Notes: generated from the letters alone by a model not told the origin. DNA of 64,000 nt from Mucor racemosus (GCA_027405735.1 JAPEHQ010000013.1:248001-312000), one strand, 5' to 3'. Shown: positions 29,920 through 40,353, numbered from the stretch's first letter. Made by a program: numbers and translations.

Positions 29920-32900
29920 TCCGCTGATGCAGCACCGCTGCCGTCCCCATGCTCGTTTCTTGAACAGAAAGCGTTGGTCTTGGTGAAAATACCAGTATAG
30001 GATTGACTGGGTTTAGGATTGAACACTGGTAATGACTCATTAAAAATTAAATTAGAAAGGCCAGATACAGCAATAGCCAAAGCGGATGTTTTGTCTCTTG
30101 ATTGAATTGGCTTGTGAGATCTGACAGAAATACATCTTGGATTAAGGCACCAAAAAGCACCATTTACTGTCTTTTTTGCTGATTTATCTTTACTAGTTCT
30201 TTTGGGATATGTGAGTGGACCAAAACAAAACATACAAGTTTGGGATGTCTTGTGTTCATTTGTAAAATGGATAGCAGAAGAAACAGCATGCAGTTTTGGC
30301 TTCCATTTACCTCCGTATTTTAGATGGCCTTTCAGCTTCGAACCAACACCAGTGCCTCTATCCCCAATAAACATTATAAGGGACGTTTGTGGATGTCTAC
30401 CAACACAAAAAGATCTTTCTTTGGAGGCAGCACCGGAGCGAAATCTTTTGTCATTGCATTCAGTACTTCTTGTTAAATTAGCCATTTTCTTTGAATAGTA
30501 GAATGCACGGAGCGTTTTGATATCTTCCTTACGATTAACCAATCTGCTCTGAATTTCATCAACATCCTTTGATAAATATACACTAGATTTGGACAGTTTG
30601 GTTTCAATCATCTTTACTTGTCTGCCTTCTGTGCTTTGTTTGTCTTTTTCCATCAGCTTCCTCTTTCTGAATTGACCAGAGCCGAAATCAATATCTTCGG
30701 CATACATCTTATACGATTCTGGAAGGGTCTGGAAAACGTCAGATGCTGCATCAAGATCATCGTTGTCATTATCAGAAGCAAGAGGAGAGTATTTGTTATG
30801 CAGATTTAAGCAGTATTTATACTTGTTAATGTCAACAGCAACTGTTTCAGTCATAACTTTGAGACCATTGTCTGTTCCTGAGAATATCAAATTTCCAAGG
30901 GACTCTTCGTTATGAATTTCTTCAGTCCTTGCAATAATTGGTATATTCTTATTGCGATACTGAATGGCTTTTCTTGAATAATATTGTTGACTCCTAAGAT
31001 CAGCAAGCTGTTGCTTCGTCGCTTGTAGAGCACTAAAAGCATTGAATCTATCTGCTTTCAATTTTTGGATTTCCTGATATTTACTATGATCATTCTTCCA
31101 TTGAATTTTTAAATCTTTGATTCTTGTAGAAAAATCGTCTCGTCTGAATTGTCTGCTGTGCTCTTTTAATAGTGCAGAAACATTCTGAATCTGTTGTCCT
31201 ATATCAGCAATGTCAGATTTCAATTCTTGATTGCTTCTCGACTGTAAATCTTTGACAGTGTCCCAATCAATGTCGATCAAGTTTGCGTTGGTGTTTGTGT
31301 TGGTAGCTTGGTCTTTGATAGGTCTATTTCCTAAGATTCTTGCAGATTTAAGTCCAGGTGAAATTATCACATTATGAGCAAAAGTTAATTTATATGATTT
31401 ACAAGCATTATTAATAGCACGAATGTCGAAAAAAGAGTTGAATACTGCATCTTTGTAGGTACGTGCTTTAACAACTGAGTCAATGACATAACCTTGAAAG
31501 TCGAAAATGGTCATCTGATCGCCTTCATTCTTCTGACTGCATAAAGCATAAATTGATGGAGCATCTAATCGTAAAGCACTCAAAGATGCATGGGAGGATG
31601 TGGGGCACAAGTCCATTACGAATTTATTATATCCAACTGATTGAAGCACATCATTAGCTAACAATAAGAATGGAAGTTGAAATCCAATATGACCATAATT
31701 TTCTTTGTTTGGTATATATGGAAGCAATGTGTTTGATAACATTAAACATACTGCAGTTTCAGCAGGAGTAATATCTGGAACCTCCTCTTTAAAATGATTA
31801 TCGGTAATAGTCTCATCATAATGGTTAAACATGAGGTCTTTTATAACAGCTTTCAGTGTTAAAATTCGTCGTCTTGTTACATCACGATCATCTGATTCCG
31901 CTTCCTCCATTTCTTCCTCCTCCAGAACTTCATTAAATGGGATGATTTCTTCGATCGGGACAATATTATCATTGGAGGCTGACCCAAATTCTTCTTGAAG
32001 AGGTTTATCACGATCAGGGCGTCTGAAACTTTGATGCATATTGTTGATTCGCTGTTGGCTTTTTTCAGCTAATACAAACCACTTGTTATCTTCTCCTTTA
32101 CCTTGAGCCTTTCTCTGATACTTTTTCAATTTGTGCTTCTCTGATCGAATGGCGTTGTGGAACGAATTTCGAGAAGGCTTTGAAACATCATCTTTTTCAT
32201 GATCTTCTTTTGACTTTGATTCAATGTAATCCTGATATTTTTTCTCGCGTTTGGGAGCAAGATGTATCCGGAGGAGGATTTCAATCACCTTATTCAATAT
32301 CTTATTGAATAACTTGTTACCAGACCACATATTCTTCAAGTTGACTTTATATAGGTTCAAAGCTACCTGCATCAATTCATTAGCAGATCGAGGAGTTTCC
32401 TGAGAAAATGACGATATCAACGGATGATTGCTTTCGGCCAAAGCATGAAATATAGGATTTGTGCTTTTTGATCCCTTTTTTCCATATAATGTAACATGGA
32501 GGTAGTCGATGTGTTGACTTTGGAAGAGTTGCTTCAAGTTTTTGCAGAAGAACTCAGACTTGACAGCGTCTGATGACAATGGAGGAGCAGAAAATTTGGT
32601 GTCAGATTTCATTCGAAAGTCTGATGGAAGGATATTTTCAATTGGGAAACCTTGGCACTTGTTATATTCTACATCTCCATTTTGAGCAACCACGAATTGC
32701 GATGATTTCATAGAGAGCATCAATGTGAAAACGACCAGTTGGATATCCATGAGATAATCAGATACATTATATAATGCAGAATTTACTTTGCGTAGAAATG
32801 CTTCAGCAATCTGTGGATTTACATCTTTTCGTAATATGCTTTTAAATGATACTGTACAGGTACGATATTCCATGCTTTCTTCTTCTTTTTCAATGGAAAT

Positions 32901-33500
32901 GTCTGACATTTCGGTTGGAGCACCAGAGATTGAAGATACTTCAGATACTACATCCATTGCAGAGAGCTCTCGACGAAGAGAAGGGATGAGGCTAGAAGAT
33001 TCAGCTTGAAATGGTTGCTGTAATGTTTTTTCTGAAGAACTTGATGGTTCTGATGAAAAAGATAATACAATGTTGTCAAAATTTTCTTTCACATAGTCTT
33101 GCCAATGTACAAAGTTTCGCTTAAGAGTATGGTGTTCAAGATAATCGCTTAATTCACCTTGATTACAGTTACATATTTTCTCAGCATTGCTAAGGATTCC
33201 AGGAGGGAGCCTCTTCGCTTCAGACATCGTTTTCTTTAATTCTATCAGCTTTTTATCTTTACCAATAATAGGTTTAACCTTATTTGTAATATTATCACGC
33301 ATAGATTGATAGAAGCTATCCATCAGTCTCTGAGAAGAAACTCCAGACGTCCTTAGCCGTTTTATTATGGGAGCTGCAGTGGATGATGATGATGTATGTT
33401 CTCTTTTCTTTCCACTTGAAGTGTTCCATTGAGGCGGGTAACTAGTTTGAGTGCCATCAAAAGCATCTCTCTGTTCTTTCTTCTTACGGATGCTGGACAT
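29913..33500 (-). CDS. Fanzor-type (TnpB-related) RNA-guided RuvC nuclease
   Basis: This single intact exon encodes 1,195 aa from the ATG at 33500. The C-terminal third carries a TnpB/Fanzor core: RuvC-I SGTDNGLKVMTE with catalytic Asp877; a MFIGDRGTG strand (Asp1047) followed by GSKLKGHLKYGGKW; NEHKTSQTC with Glu1082 just before the zinc ribbon (Cys1089, Cys1092, Cys1118, Cys1123); and RuvC-III SRDKTSALAIA with Asp1136. The ~870-residue N-terminal region is long, polar and contains predicted coiled coil (about residues 760-850). Basic clusters near the start may serve nuclear import. Known Fanzors use a transposon-end RNA to cut DNA. All key residues are present, so the enzyme may be active. 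Which acidic residue is the second catalytic one is not certain. No intron is visible, consistent with mobile-element origin. Confidence 0.85.
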   Translation of the reverse strand: MSSIRKKKEQRDAFDGTQTSYPPQWNTSSGKKREHTSSSSTAAPIIKRLRTSGVSSQRLMDSFYQSMRDNITNKVKPIIGKDKKLIELKKTMSEAKRLPPGILSNAEKICNCNQGELSDYLEHHTLKRNFVHWQDYVKENFDNIVLSFSSEPSSSSEKTLQQPFQAESSSLIPSLRRELSAMDVVSEVSSISGAPTEMSDISIEKEEESMEYRTCTVSFKSILRKDVNPQIAEAFLRKVNSALYNVSDYLMDIQLVVFTLMLSMKSSQFVVAQNGDVEYNKCQGFPIENILPSDFRMKSDTKFSAPPLSSDAVKSEFFCKNLKQLFQSQHIDYLHVTLYGKKGSKSTNPIFHALAESNHPLISSFSQETPRSANELMQVALNLYKVNLKNMWSGNKLFNKILNKVIEILLRIHLAPKREKKYQDYIESKSKEDHEKDDVSKPSRNSFHNAIRSEKHKLKKYQRKAQGKGEDNKWFVLAEKSQQRINNMHQSFRRPDRDKPLQEEFGSASNDNIVPIEEIIPFNEVLEEEEMEEAESDDRDVTRRRILTLKAVIKDLMFNHYDETITDNHFKEEVPDITPAETAVCLMLSNTLLPYIPNKENYGHIGFQLPFLLLANDVLQSVGYNKFVMDLCPTSSHASLSALRLDAPSIYALCSQKNEGDQMTIFDFQGYVIDSVVKARTYKDAVFNSFFDIRAINNACKSYKLTFAHNVIISPGLKSARILGNRPIKDQATNTNTNANLIDIDWDTVKDLQSRSNQELKSDIADIGQQIQNVSALLKEHSRQFRRDDFSTRIKDLKIQWKNDHSKYQEIQKLKADRFNAFSALQATKQQLADLRSQQYYSRKAIQYRNKNIPIIARTEEIHNEESLGNLIFSGTDNGLKVMTETVAVDINKYKYCLNLHNKYSPLASDNDNDDLDAASDVFQTLPESYKMYAEDIDFGSGQFRKRKLMEKDKQSTEGRQVKMIETKLSKSSVYLSKDVDEIQSRLVNRKEDIKTLRAFYYSKKMANLTRSTECNDKRFRSGAASKERSFCVGRHPQTSLIMFIGDRGTGVGSKLKGHLKYGGKWKPKLHAVSSAIHFTNEHKTSQTCMFCFGPLTYPKRTSKDKSAKKTVNGAFWCLNPRCISVRSHKPIQSRDKTSALAIAVSGLSNLIFNESLPVFNPKPSQSYTGIFTKTNAFCSRNEHGDGSGAASAEA

Positions 33501-34191
33501 TTAGCTTAAATTATAATCGAGCAAATGTTAGTTCTCGTATGTTAAAACCGAACACTACTTGTGTCATACATACTCGTAATACTTGTATATCCTGATTGTA
33601 TATGTTTTTATTAATGTATTTGTGAAAAAGTGGTAAATAGGATCAGAAAGAGAGAGAGAAAAGAAAAAGAAAAGGCGTAATAAACGTTTGATGTACAATA
33701 TCTATGGGGCTATATCCTGAGCTCAATTAATATATCATAAATGATTTCATATTCTATATGCCATTTTAGCAGCCAGTTGAAATACATTACATTCTGTATG
33801 CTGACTTGACGATGTATGTAGGTCAATTCAGCCTGGATTATAAAGAAGATACGTACAATACTGAATATGAATAATGAAGAAATTCAAGCCGACTACAATA
33901 CAAATTTCTTGTACTATCTCACTTTGATTATATTCTATACTGGCATTACTTCAATATGCACAATAAATTTATATCAATGATCCGAACACTACAGTAGTAT
34001 ACTTGATTGAGCAAATTACATAAATTGAAAGTGAGTTTAAGAACAATTATCTGTGTTAAATTAAATTTATCTATATTATAAATGTTATCAATTGAGTTAA
34101 AAATAATAATATAGTAGATCCATGTAGGAGCTATGGCATGCTAACATTGGATTGTCATATGAATTGTCCTGTAAGTTTAGTGTGTAAAATA
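33501..34191. other. Upstream non-coding end of the Fanzor unit
   Basis: About 690 bp lie between the nuclease start and the right terminal repeat and presumably hold its promoter. A subterminal block of about 119 bp (34031-34149) is nearly identical to 1174-1298. The rest (33501-34030) is AT-rich without recognisable content. Confidence 0.6.
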
Positions 34192-34213
34192 TATTATACT
34201 TGCAAGATTCAAG
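34192..34213 (-). repeat. Right terminal inverted repeat of the Fanzor unit
   Basis: In outward-to-inward orientation it reads CTTGAATCTTGCAAGTATAA, differing at one position from the left repeat at 29833-29854. Confidence 0.8.
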
Positions 34214-35379
34214 GCTTGCTTTTCTGTGCCGTCGACGTTTGAATTGTAAAAAATGCAACTGCAACATTTCAGGATCAGTTCGACATTTTAAAAAAAATTG
34301 GACATTATTAGACATTTGAGGGATTTTTACGACCATTTTTTGATAGTAATACTTCAAAGTTGCGATAATTGAATATACGTAATTAAAAGTGCTCTATATT
34401 ATGGAATTTTAATTTTACAAGTTTTTGGCACAAAATTTAAAAATATCTTTATAAAAGCCCAATTTTAGTTTTTTTGAGATATCTCAAATTTTTTGGCACA
34501 TAAGCTCAAAATAAACTTTACTGCTTGAAAAAGATGATTATTCCAGATATTTAGTTCTAATAAATAGCTTAGTAAAAAGCCTCATTTTTCGGCTCAAAAA
34601 TTGAAATTTGTGAAATCTGAGATTTTGGATGAGCAATGGTAAGGCAAAAATCGAGACGAAAAAAAGGTCAGAAAAAAATCACCAAAATGCTTCAGATCAA
34701 CTCTATTAAAAGGCAGCATTCGTTTGGTAAGCTTTTGAGCGCTGGAAGTGGCCTCAAACTATCGAAATATAGGATTATAGTGCTGATATAGGCCATTATT
34801 GCTTAATTAACGACATTACTTGCATTGACAGAATCCAATATTTAGTAGATTGAGTAAAATAAAATACGTATATAATCTTGACATCCTACAAGTACAACTG
34901 AGAGTGTTTTCACATAATTTTTCGGCTTGCAAAAATAAATGAAAATCCTTTAAAGTCTCACATTTGATGTCAAACTCTATAGCAGCTCGAAGGACATTAT
35001 TACTGGAGATGTTGCGTTTATTCTATGTTGTTATAGTAAATTAGAGTACTTTCCGGTTCTTCTTTTTGCTGACAATGATAAGTTTAAATAAAATACACAA
35101 GAGCATCCTTTGTGATGCTTCAAGAGCAACCAAAAGCAAACAGGGCATACGTCACACCCCCGCAGACAGTATGCGGTGTTCAAACGATTGACCCCTCCTT
35201 CCATCTCAAATGTAGACAGGAAACCTATCTAGCTTCACACAAATAATAAAAAAAGTAAAAGTTGGCTTTTTTTTTTGCTTATTTATATCCATTACATTAA
35301 GCGGTAAAATAAAAATAACAAAGAAATTCATACCAAAATCGATCAATCTCTAACCATCATTATAGTTTGTAAATAAAAA
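34214..35379. other. Intergenic region upstream of the Mic60 gene
   Basis: No gene was recognised in these 1.17 kb. The sequence is AT-rich with several poly(A)/poly(T) runs; the Mic60 promoter must lie near its right end but no clear TATA box is seen. Confidence 0.5.
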
Positions 35380-37347
35380 ATGTTGAGAGCTTCTAGATTG
35401 TGCAGCAACGGTGCTGTACGTTCAACAAAATTAGTACATAACCAACGAGTCCTCGGGTCCACCATTATCAAGGTAAGATCTCTATAGTAGTGACAATGTA
35501 AATGAAAGATCGACTAAATTAGTTTCATGTAAATTCAGCGTCTTGAGAGTACAGCTGCTAATGAAGCTGTAGTAGAGAAGAAATCAGGATCAATTTTAGG
35601 TAAAATTCTCGGTTTAACAGTTGTATTGGGTTCAGTCTATGGTGGAGCAACATATTACGCTTTGCAAGACCCTAAATTTCGCGATCAATTCACCGAATAT
35701 GTACCAGGCGCTGAGCAAACATTGAAATTTGTACAAGATTTGCAAAAGAATCAAAGTTTGTCCAAAGAATCAAGCAATTGGAAACAACAAGTTGAACAAT
35801 ACACCAATACAGCTAAATCTTACGGCAACAAAATTCAAGAATCTACTACAGATGCTATTGATTACGCCACAGATGCATACCACACTTTGACTGGACAAAA
35901 GGAAGCACCTAAATTGCCATTACAAAATGGTCATAAAGCAACCGCTGCCGAAACAGTTGCTGCATCTGCATCTGCTGCATCTGCTGCTGCTGCCAGTACT
36001 AAAGTTGCTGTTAATGTCAATGAAAAGCCTTCATTAATTCCAGTTCCTCCAACCACCGACACTACTACCACTGTCAAACTCACTAGCGATAAAGACGCTC
36101 AACCCACTATTGTTAATGTAGCTATTGAAAAGCCTGAACCCATCATTGTTAAATCAATTCGTTCCAACAACAATGTTGTTTGTGAACTTTCTCAAATTGT
36201 AACTGAATTAGCCTCTATTTTGAATGAAGCTGGTTTGTCTGGTTTGGGACGTACCATCATTAAAGAAGCTGAAACCAAGATCAATCAACTCAATAATGGG
36301 TTTGAAGCATTAGATGCTGAGGAAGCTGCTATTCTCAAGTCTCTCAAGGCATTGCGCGCTCAAGGCGATGAATTAGAAGGTAGCTTAGAGAAATACCACG
36401 TTGAAGCCAAGCAAGCCATCAACAAATCTCATGTTGACACTGCTGCTACTATTGTTGCTCGTGAAGCACAATTGAAGAATCAATTTGAGCAAACCCGTGC
36501 AGAGATGAAGACTAGTTTTGCTCAACAATTAGCATCTGATTTACATGCTCAACAAGAGCGTTTAGAGAAGGCCCGTGCTGATGCACTTGTGTCACAAAGT
36601 CAAGAATTACAACGTAGATTTGTTAAAGAAGTTAAATTGTTGGTAGAACAAGAACGTGCAGGTCGTTTGGCTAAATTGGATGCTATTGATAAGCGTTTCC
36701 AAGCTTTATCTACCTATGCTGTTCAAAATGCCCAACAATTAGATACATCTCGTCAAAACCACGTCATTCACGTTACCATTGATGCTTTAGCTGATGTACT
36801 TGAACAGCCCCGTCAACAACCATTTGTAGATGAATTGCAAGCATTGAATCATAATGCTAAACAAGATAAACTTATTCAAACTGTTTTGAGCGTAGTCCCT
36901 CAAGATGTAGCCAAGCAAGGTGTCAATACCATGAGCGAATTATCAAATCGTTTTGACAGTGTTTCGGATGAAATTCGTCAAGTAGCACTTGTTCCTGAGG
37001 ACGGTGGTTTTGGATCTCATATTATTAGCTTTGCCATGTCCTGGCTCATGTTTAAGAAGCAAGGTTTAGTTGAAGGTGATGATGTTGAATCTGTTTTGGC
37101 TCGTACAGATTATTACTTGAAGAGAGATAACTTGGAGTATGCTACACGTGAATTGAATCAGTTATCTGGATGGCCTAAAAGATTAGCTCAAGATTGGATT
37201 CAATCAGCTAGACGTCATTTGGAAGTGAAACAGGCATTAGAGGTAATTACAAATAGCATGAAATTAACATGAAATTAACATGAATATTTCCTTGTATTGT
37301 AGGTTGCAGAAACACAGGCTGTTTTATTAAGTCTTTTGGAAGTTTAG
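35380..37347 (+). CDS. MIC60: MICOS complex subunit Mic60 (mitofilin)
   Basis: There are three exons: 35380-35472, 35539-37242 and 37303-37347. The introns are 66 and 60 nt, and the product is 613 aa. It starts with a basic, Ser/Arg-rich mitochondrial presequence (MLRASRLCSNGAVRSTK). One inner-membrane helix follows (ILGLTVVLGSVYGGATYYAL, about residues 56-75), then an intermembrane-space region with a long coiled coil (about 270-400). The C-terminal mitofilin signature region (GGFGSHIISFAMSWLMF, YYLKRDNLEYATRELNQL, GWPKRLAQDW) is present. Mic60 shapes cristae junctions and tethers the inner to the outer membrane. The last exon is only 15 codons; without it the reading frame ends in intron 2 and loses the conserved tail. 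Intron 2 contains a tandem catgaaattaa repeat. Confidence 0.93.
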
Positions 37348-37537
37348 ATTTATTATATTTATATTATTATTATAGTTTTGCACACAAAATAAAAAAAATT
37401 ATTATACAAGATTTACATGGGATTCTTTTTTCGCATGAATCGACCCGAAACACAGCTATTTTTTTCTTTATTTAAAAATGCATAAAGTTTAGTAATCAAT
37501 CCTCTTTTTTTTTTTATTGTTATAATTATTATTCAAA

Positions 37538-39122
37538 ATGCCAGGATCAGCAGCTACTACAAAACTCAAAAAAGATATCGATAATCGCATGAAAGGTGGT
37601 GTCACCATCATTGTTCTCGGTGCTTCTGGCGATTTAGCAAAGAAAAAGACGTTTCCTGCTTTGTATGCACTTTTTCAAAACAAGTTTTTACCAGAGAAAG
37701 CTCAGATTGTTGGTTATGCTCGTACCAAGATGGATGATGCTGAATTTCATAAGAGAGTTTCTTCTAACCTTAAATCAGATGATCCCGCCAATGATCAAAA
37801 TATAAAGGATTTTCTCAACATTTGCCATTATGTTGCTGGGCAGTATGATCAAGAAGAGTATTGGGAGAAACTTGATAAATTTGTTACAGATTTAGAAACC
37901 AAGCAGTCGCTCAAAAAAGAACAAAAGAACCGCATATTTTACATGGCTTTACCTCCTAGTGTCTTTGTACCTGTTGCTTCTGGTTTGAAAAAGTATGTCT
38001 ATAGCAAAGAAGCTACTACTACTGTAGTCATTGAAAAGCCGTTTGGTAAAGACCTTGAAAGTTGCAATGCTTTGTTGGAGGACATTAAGCAATTATTCAA
38101 AGAAGAAGAAGTCTATCGCATTGACCATTATTTGGGTAAAGAATTGGCAAAGAATATCATGTCAGTTCGATTTGCCAATATGATATTTAGTCCATTATGG
38201 AATGCCACGCATATTGACTCTATTCAAATCACTCTTAAGGAACCATTTGGTACTGAAGGTCGTGGTGGTTACTTTAATGAATTCGGTATCATTCGTGATG
38301 TTATGCAAAATCGTAAGCTCTTTTTTTCTAGCTTCTGCTGCAATAGTACTAATTTAGCTCTTGTATAAAGATTTATTACAACTTATGTCACTCGTTGCCA
38401 TGGAGCGCCCAATCTCTCGTGATTCTGAAGCAATTCGAGATGAAAAGGTTAAAGTCTTGCGCTGTGTCAAACCAATCACGATAGAAGATTCTCTTTTAGG
38501 ACAATATGTTAAAAATGGAGACAAACCAGGCTATCTTGACGATGATAGTGTACCTAAAGATAGTTTATGTGCTACATTTGCTGCTCTTGTACTTTGGGTT
38601 GACAACGAACGTTGGGCAAATGTCCCATTTATCCTCAAAGCCGGAAAAGCCATGGATAACACAAAAGTTGAAATTCGCATTCAATTCAAAAAGTTGCCTG
38701 GCAGTCTTTTTTGCAATGTACCTCGAAATGAACTTGTTTTTAGAGTTCAACCTGGAGAAGCCATGTATATGAAATTCAATAACAAATCACCTGGTTTCTC
38801 TGATGAAACGATGATCACTGAACTGGATCTTACATATAAAAATCGCTACGAAAACCTTAAAATACCTGAAGCCTACGAGACATTGCTCTTGGATGTGATG
38901 CGTGGAGATCATTCAAACTTCGTTCGGGATGATGAATTAGGAGCTGCTTGGCGTATTTTTACACCTTTGTTGCATCAAATTGAAAGCGATAAGATTAAAC
39001 CTGAACCTTATCCTTACGGCTCAAGAGGTCCAGAAAAATTGGATGATTTTGTAGAGAAATATGGAATTGAAAGATTGGCTCATGATAATTACCAATGGCC
39101 ATTGCAACAACTTGAAGATTAA
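37538..39122 (+). CDS. ZWF1: Glucose-6-phosphate 1-dehydrogenase
   Basis: There are two exons, 37538-38312 and 38371-39122, with a 58-nt intron, giving 508 aa, the normal fungal length. The NADP-binding motif GASGDLAKKK lies near residue 30. The active-site signature RIDHYLGKE lies near residue 200, with its essential His, and the conserved EKPFG and DVMQNHLLQ (spanning the intron) are present. The enzyme oxidises glucose-6-phosphate to 6-phosphogluconolactone in the cytosol, the first and rate-limiting step of the oxidative pentose phosphate pathway and a main source of NADPH. The splice acceptor at 38370 was chosen because it restores NHLLQLMSLVAME. A 36-base poly(A) run starts 11 bp after the stop codon. 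The gene lies head-to-tail behind MIC60, about 190 bp away. Confidence 0.95.
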
Positions 39123-39130
39123 ACATCTAA

Positions 39131-39132
<2 letters not shown>

Positions 39133-39168
<36 letters not shown>
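39133..39168 (+). repeat. Poly(A) run directly after the G6PD gene
   Basis: A pure run of 36 A starts 11 bp downstream of the stop codon. The gene has an intron, so this is not a retrocopy tail; it is either a microsatellite in the 3' UTR or a length error in assembly. Confidence 0.8.
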
Positions 39169-39170
<2 letters not shown>

Positions 39171-39426
39171 AATGTCGGATTATGCCAATTTAGGCAATTA
39201 GTCGAAAATGAAAAATAAAGCTTTAAAATATTATTTAAGGAATAACCTCTTTCAAACCAGTGGGGCGGTAACTATATACAAATATAATAGATGAACAAGA
39301 AATTTGCAACAGGATTGGTTGAAAAAAAAATGTTGGTTCTCGTTCCCGATGGTTCTTGAACTTTCGCGTTGAAAAAGAGGGAGAGGGAGGGAGGGAGGGA
39401 GGAGTAGTCAAAGAAAAAAAATTGGA

Positions 39427-39434
39427 TATAAAAG
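39427..39434 (+). promoter_or_regulatory. TATA box of the PAS-protein gene
   Basis: TATAAAAG lies about 113-120 nt upstream of the ATG at 39547. The gap 39123-39546 also carries a GAGGGAGGGAGGGAGG run at about 39381-39402. Confidence 0.5.
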
Positions 39435-39546
39435 GGAGGCTCCTATTGTAAATCTTCTTTTTCTGTTCTTTTTGCTTCTGTAGTAATGAAGATATTCTAA
39501 AAAAAATTCCTTTTCGTACACTCACTTTCAACTACACAAAATCAAC

Positions 39547-40353
39547 ATGAAAAACAATTGGATTACTATATGGGATAATACGCAAGAAGCAATATTAATC
39601 TATGCTTCTGAAAGTGTAGCTGATCATTTGGGTTGGGAGCCAGAAGAAATTATCGGGAAAGAAGGCTATGATCTATTTCATCCTGGAGACCACGACAGTT
39701 TACGCAAGGTCCATTTAGCAAATATATTTAATGAAAAAATGTCTTCAATGGTGTCCTATCGTACGTTGGCAAAAGATGGTTCTTATGTCCGAGTAGAAAC
39801 CATCATTCATTATTGCTATGATGTCCTTATTGGCTCAAACTATGTATATGATGAAGATTCTTTAGATCACAAAGTGCGAGCAAACTCGGTGGATGAAGTA
39901 TTTATATGTTTACCAGATGGAACCCTTCAACTTGCTGGTGCCTGGAATGATAGACAGGAGTATATGCAGAAATCACTGGATGCAAAAAAAGTCTGGAAAA
40001 ATAATCGTCTTGTTTTGTCGCAAGAACGACGATTCTGTTTAATTTTAAACAGATTCTCTGCATCATTGAATATAGTTTTTGCTTCAAAATTAGCTACAGA
40101 ACTTGTTTCATTAGATACAGCAAAAGCAATTGGCACTTCTTTATATCAATATGTGCAAGAAAAAGATGCTCTTTCACTGGAAGCTCAAATAGACTTGTCA
40201 AAAGAACATGACATGGTGGTTAGACTTCGATTCGACTGGATTATAGATCGTGAAAAGGGTATTTCTGAACCAGTGGAAGCCATTGCAAGCAGTACAAATG
40301 ATGGCATAGTCATGGTTCTTCGTTTATCGCCACGACTCTTCATGGACGAATAA
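39547..40353 (+). CDS. PAS-domain protein, white-collar-like without the flavin-binding cysteine
   Basis: This intronless gene encodes 268 aa. Residues ~5-105 form a PAS domain (AILIYASESVADHLGWEPEE, then IIGKEGYDLFHPGDHDSL and TLAKDGSYVRVET). A second, weaker PAS-like region covers about 165-262 (ending VMVLRLSPRLF). The loop where LOV photoreceptors have GRNCRFLQ reads GKEGYDLFHP instead, so no photoactive cysteine is present and this is not a flavin photoreceptor of the usual kind. There is no GATA zinc finger or kinase. Short PAS proteins related to White Collar are numerous in Mucorales and could act as partner subunits in signalling; the actual partner and ligand are unknown. Confidence 0.8.
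   Translation: MKNNWITIWDNTQEAILIYASESVADHLGWEPEEIIGKEGYDLFHPGDHDSLRKVHLANIFNEKMSSMVSYRTLAKDGSYVRVETIIHYCYDVLIGSNYVYDEDSLDHKVRANSVDEVFICLPDGTLQLAGAWNDRQEYMQKSLDAKKVWKNNRLVLSQERRFCLILNRFSASLNIVFASKLATELVSLDTAKAIGTSLYQYVQEKDALSLEAQIDLSKEHDMVVRLRFDWIIDREKGISEPVEAIASSTNDGIVMVLRLSPRLFMDE

Larger units (their letters stand above)
29833..34213 (-). mobile_element. Fanzor-bearing transposon-like unit with short terminal inverted repeats
   Basis: The unit of about 4.38 kb is bounded by CTTGAATCTTGCGAGTATAA on the left and, inverted, CTTGAATCTTGCAAGTATAA on the right; 21 of 22 positions match. It contains a single gene, a Fanzor-type nuclease on the minus strand, and no recognisable DDE, tyrosine or HUH transposase. 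It is therefore probably a non-autonomous passenger unit mobilised by another element. Both subterminal regions recur, joined together, at 1174-1374, which supports the unit being mobile. No target-site duplication could be identified, so the exact outer base of each end remains open; similarity to 1174-1374 extends six bases further out on the left, to 29827. Confidence 0.75.

Noticed and set aside
30202..33009. Several plus-strand open frames inside the Fanzor gene
   Set aside because: They are antisense shadows of the long minus-strand coding sequence.
29820..34225. Target-site duplication for the Fanzor unit
   Set aside because: Flanks (ending gaaaa on the left, gcttg on the right) share no direct repeat; the precise ends are left open.
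34192..34230. Sequence outside the right TIR as homologous to the flank of 1174-1374
   Set aside because: Only a gtcgac hexamer is shared; this is too little to extend the element.
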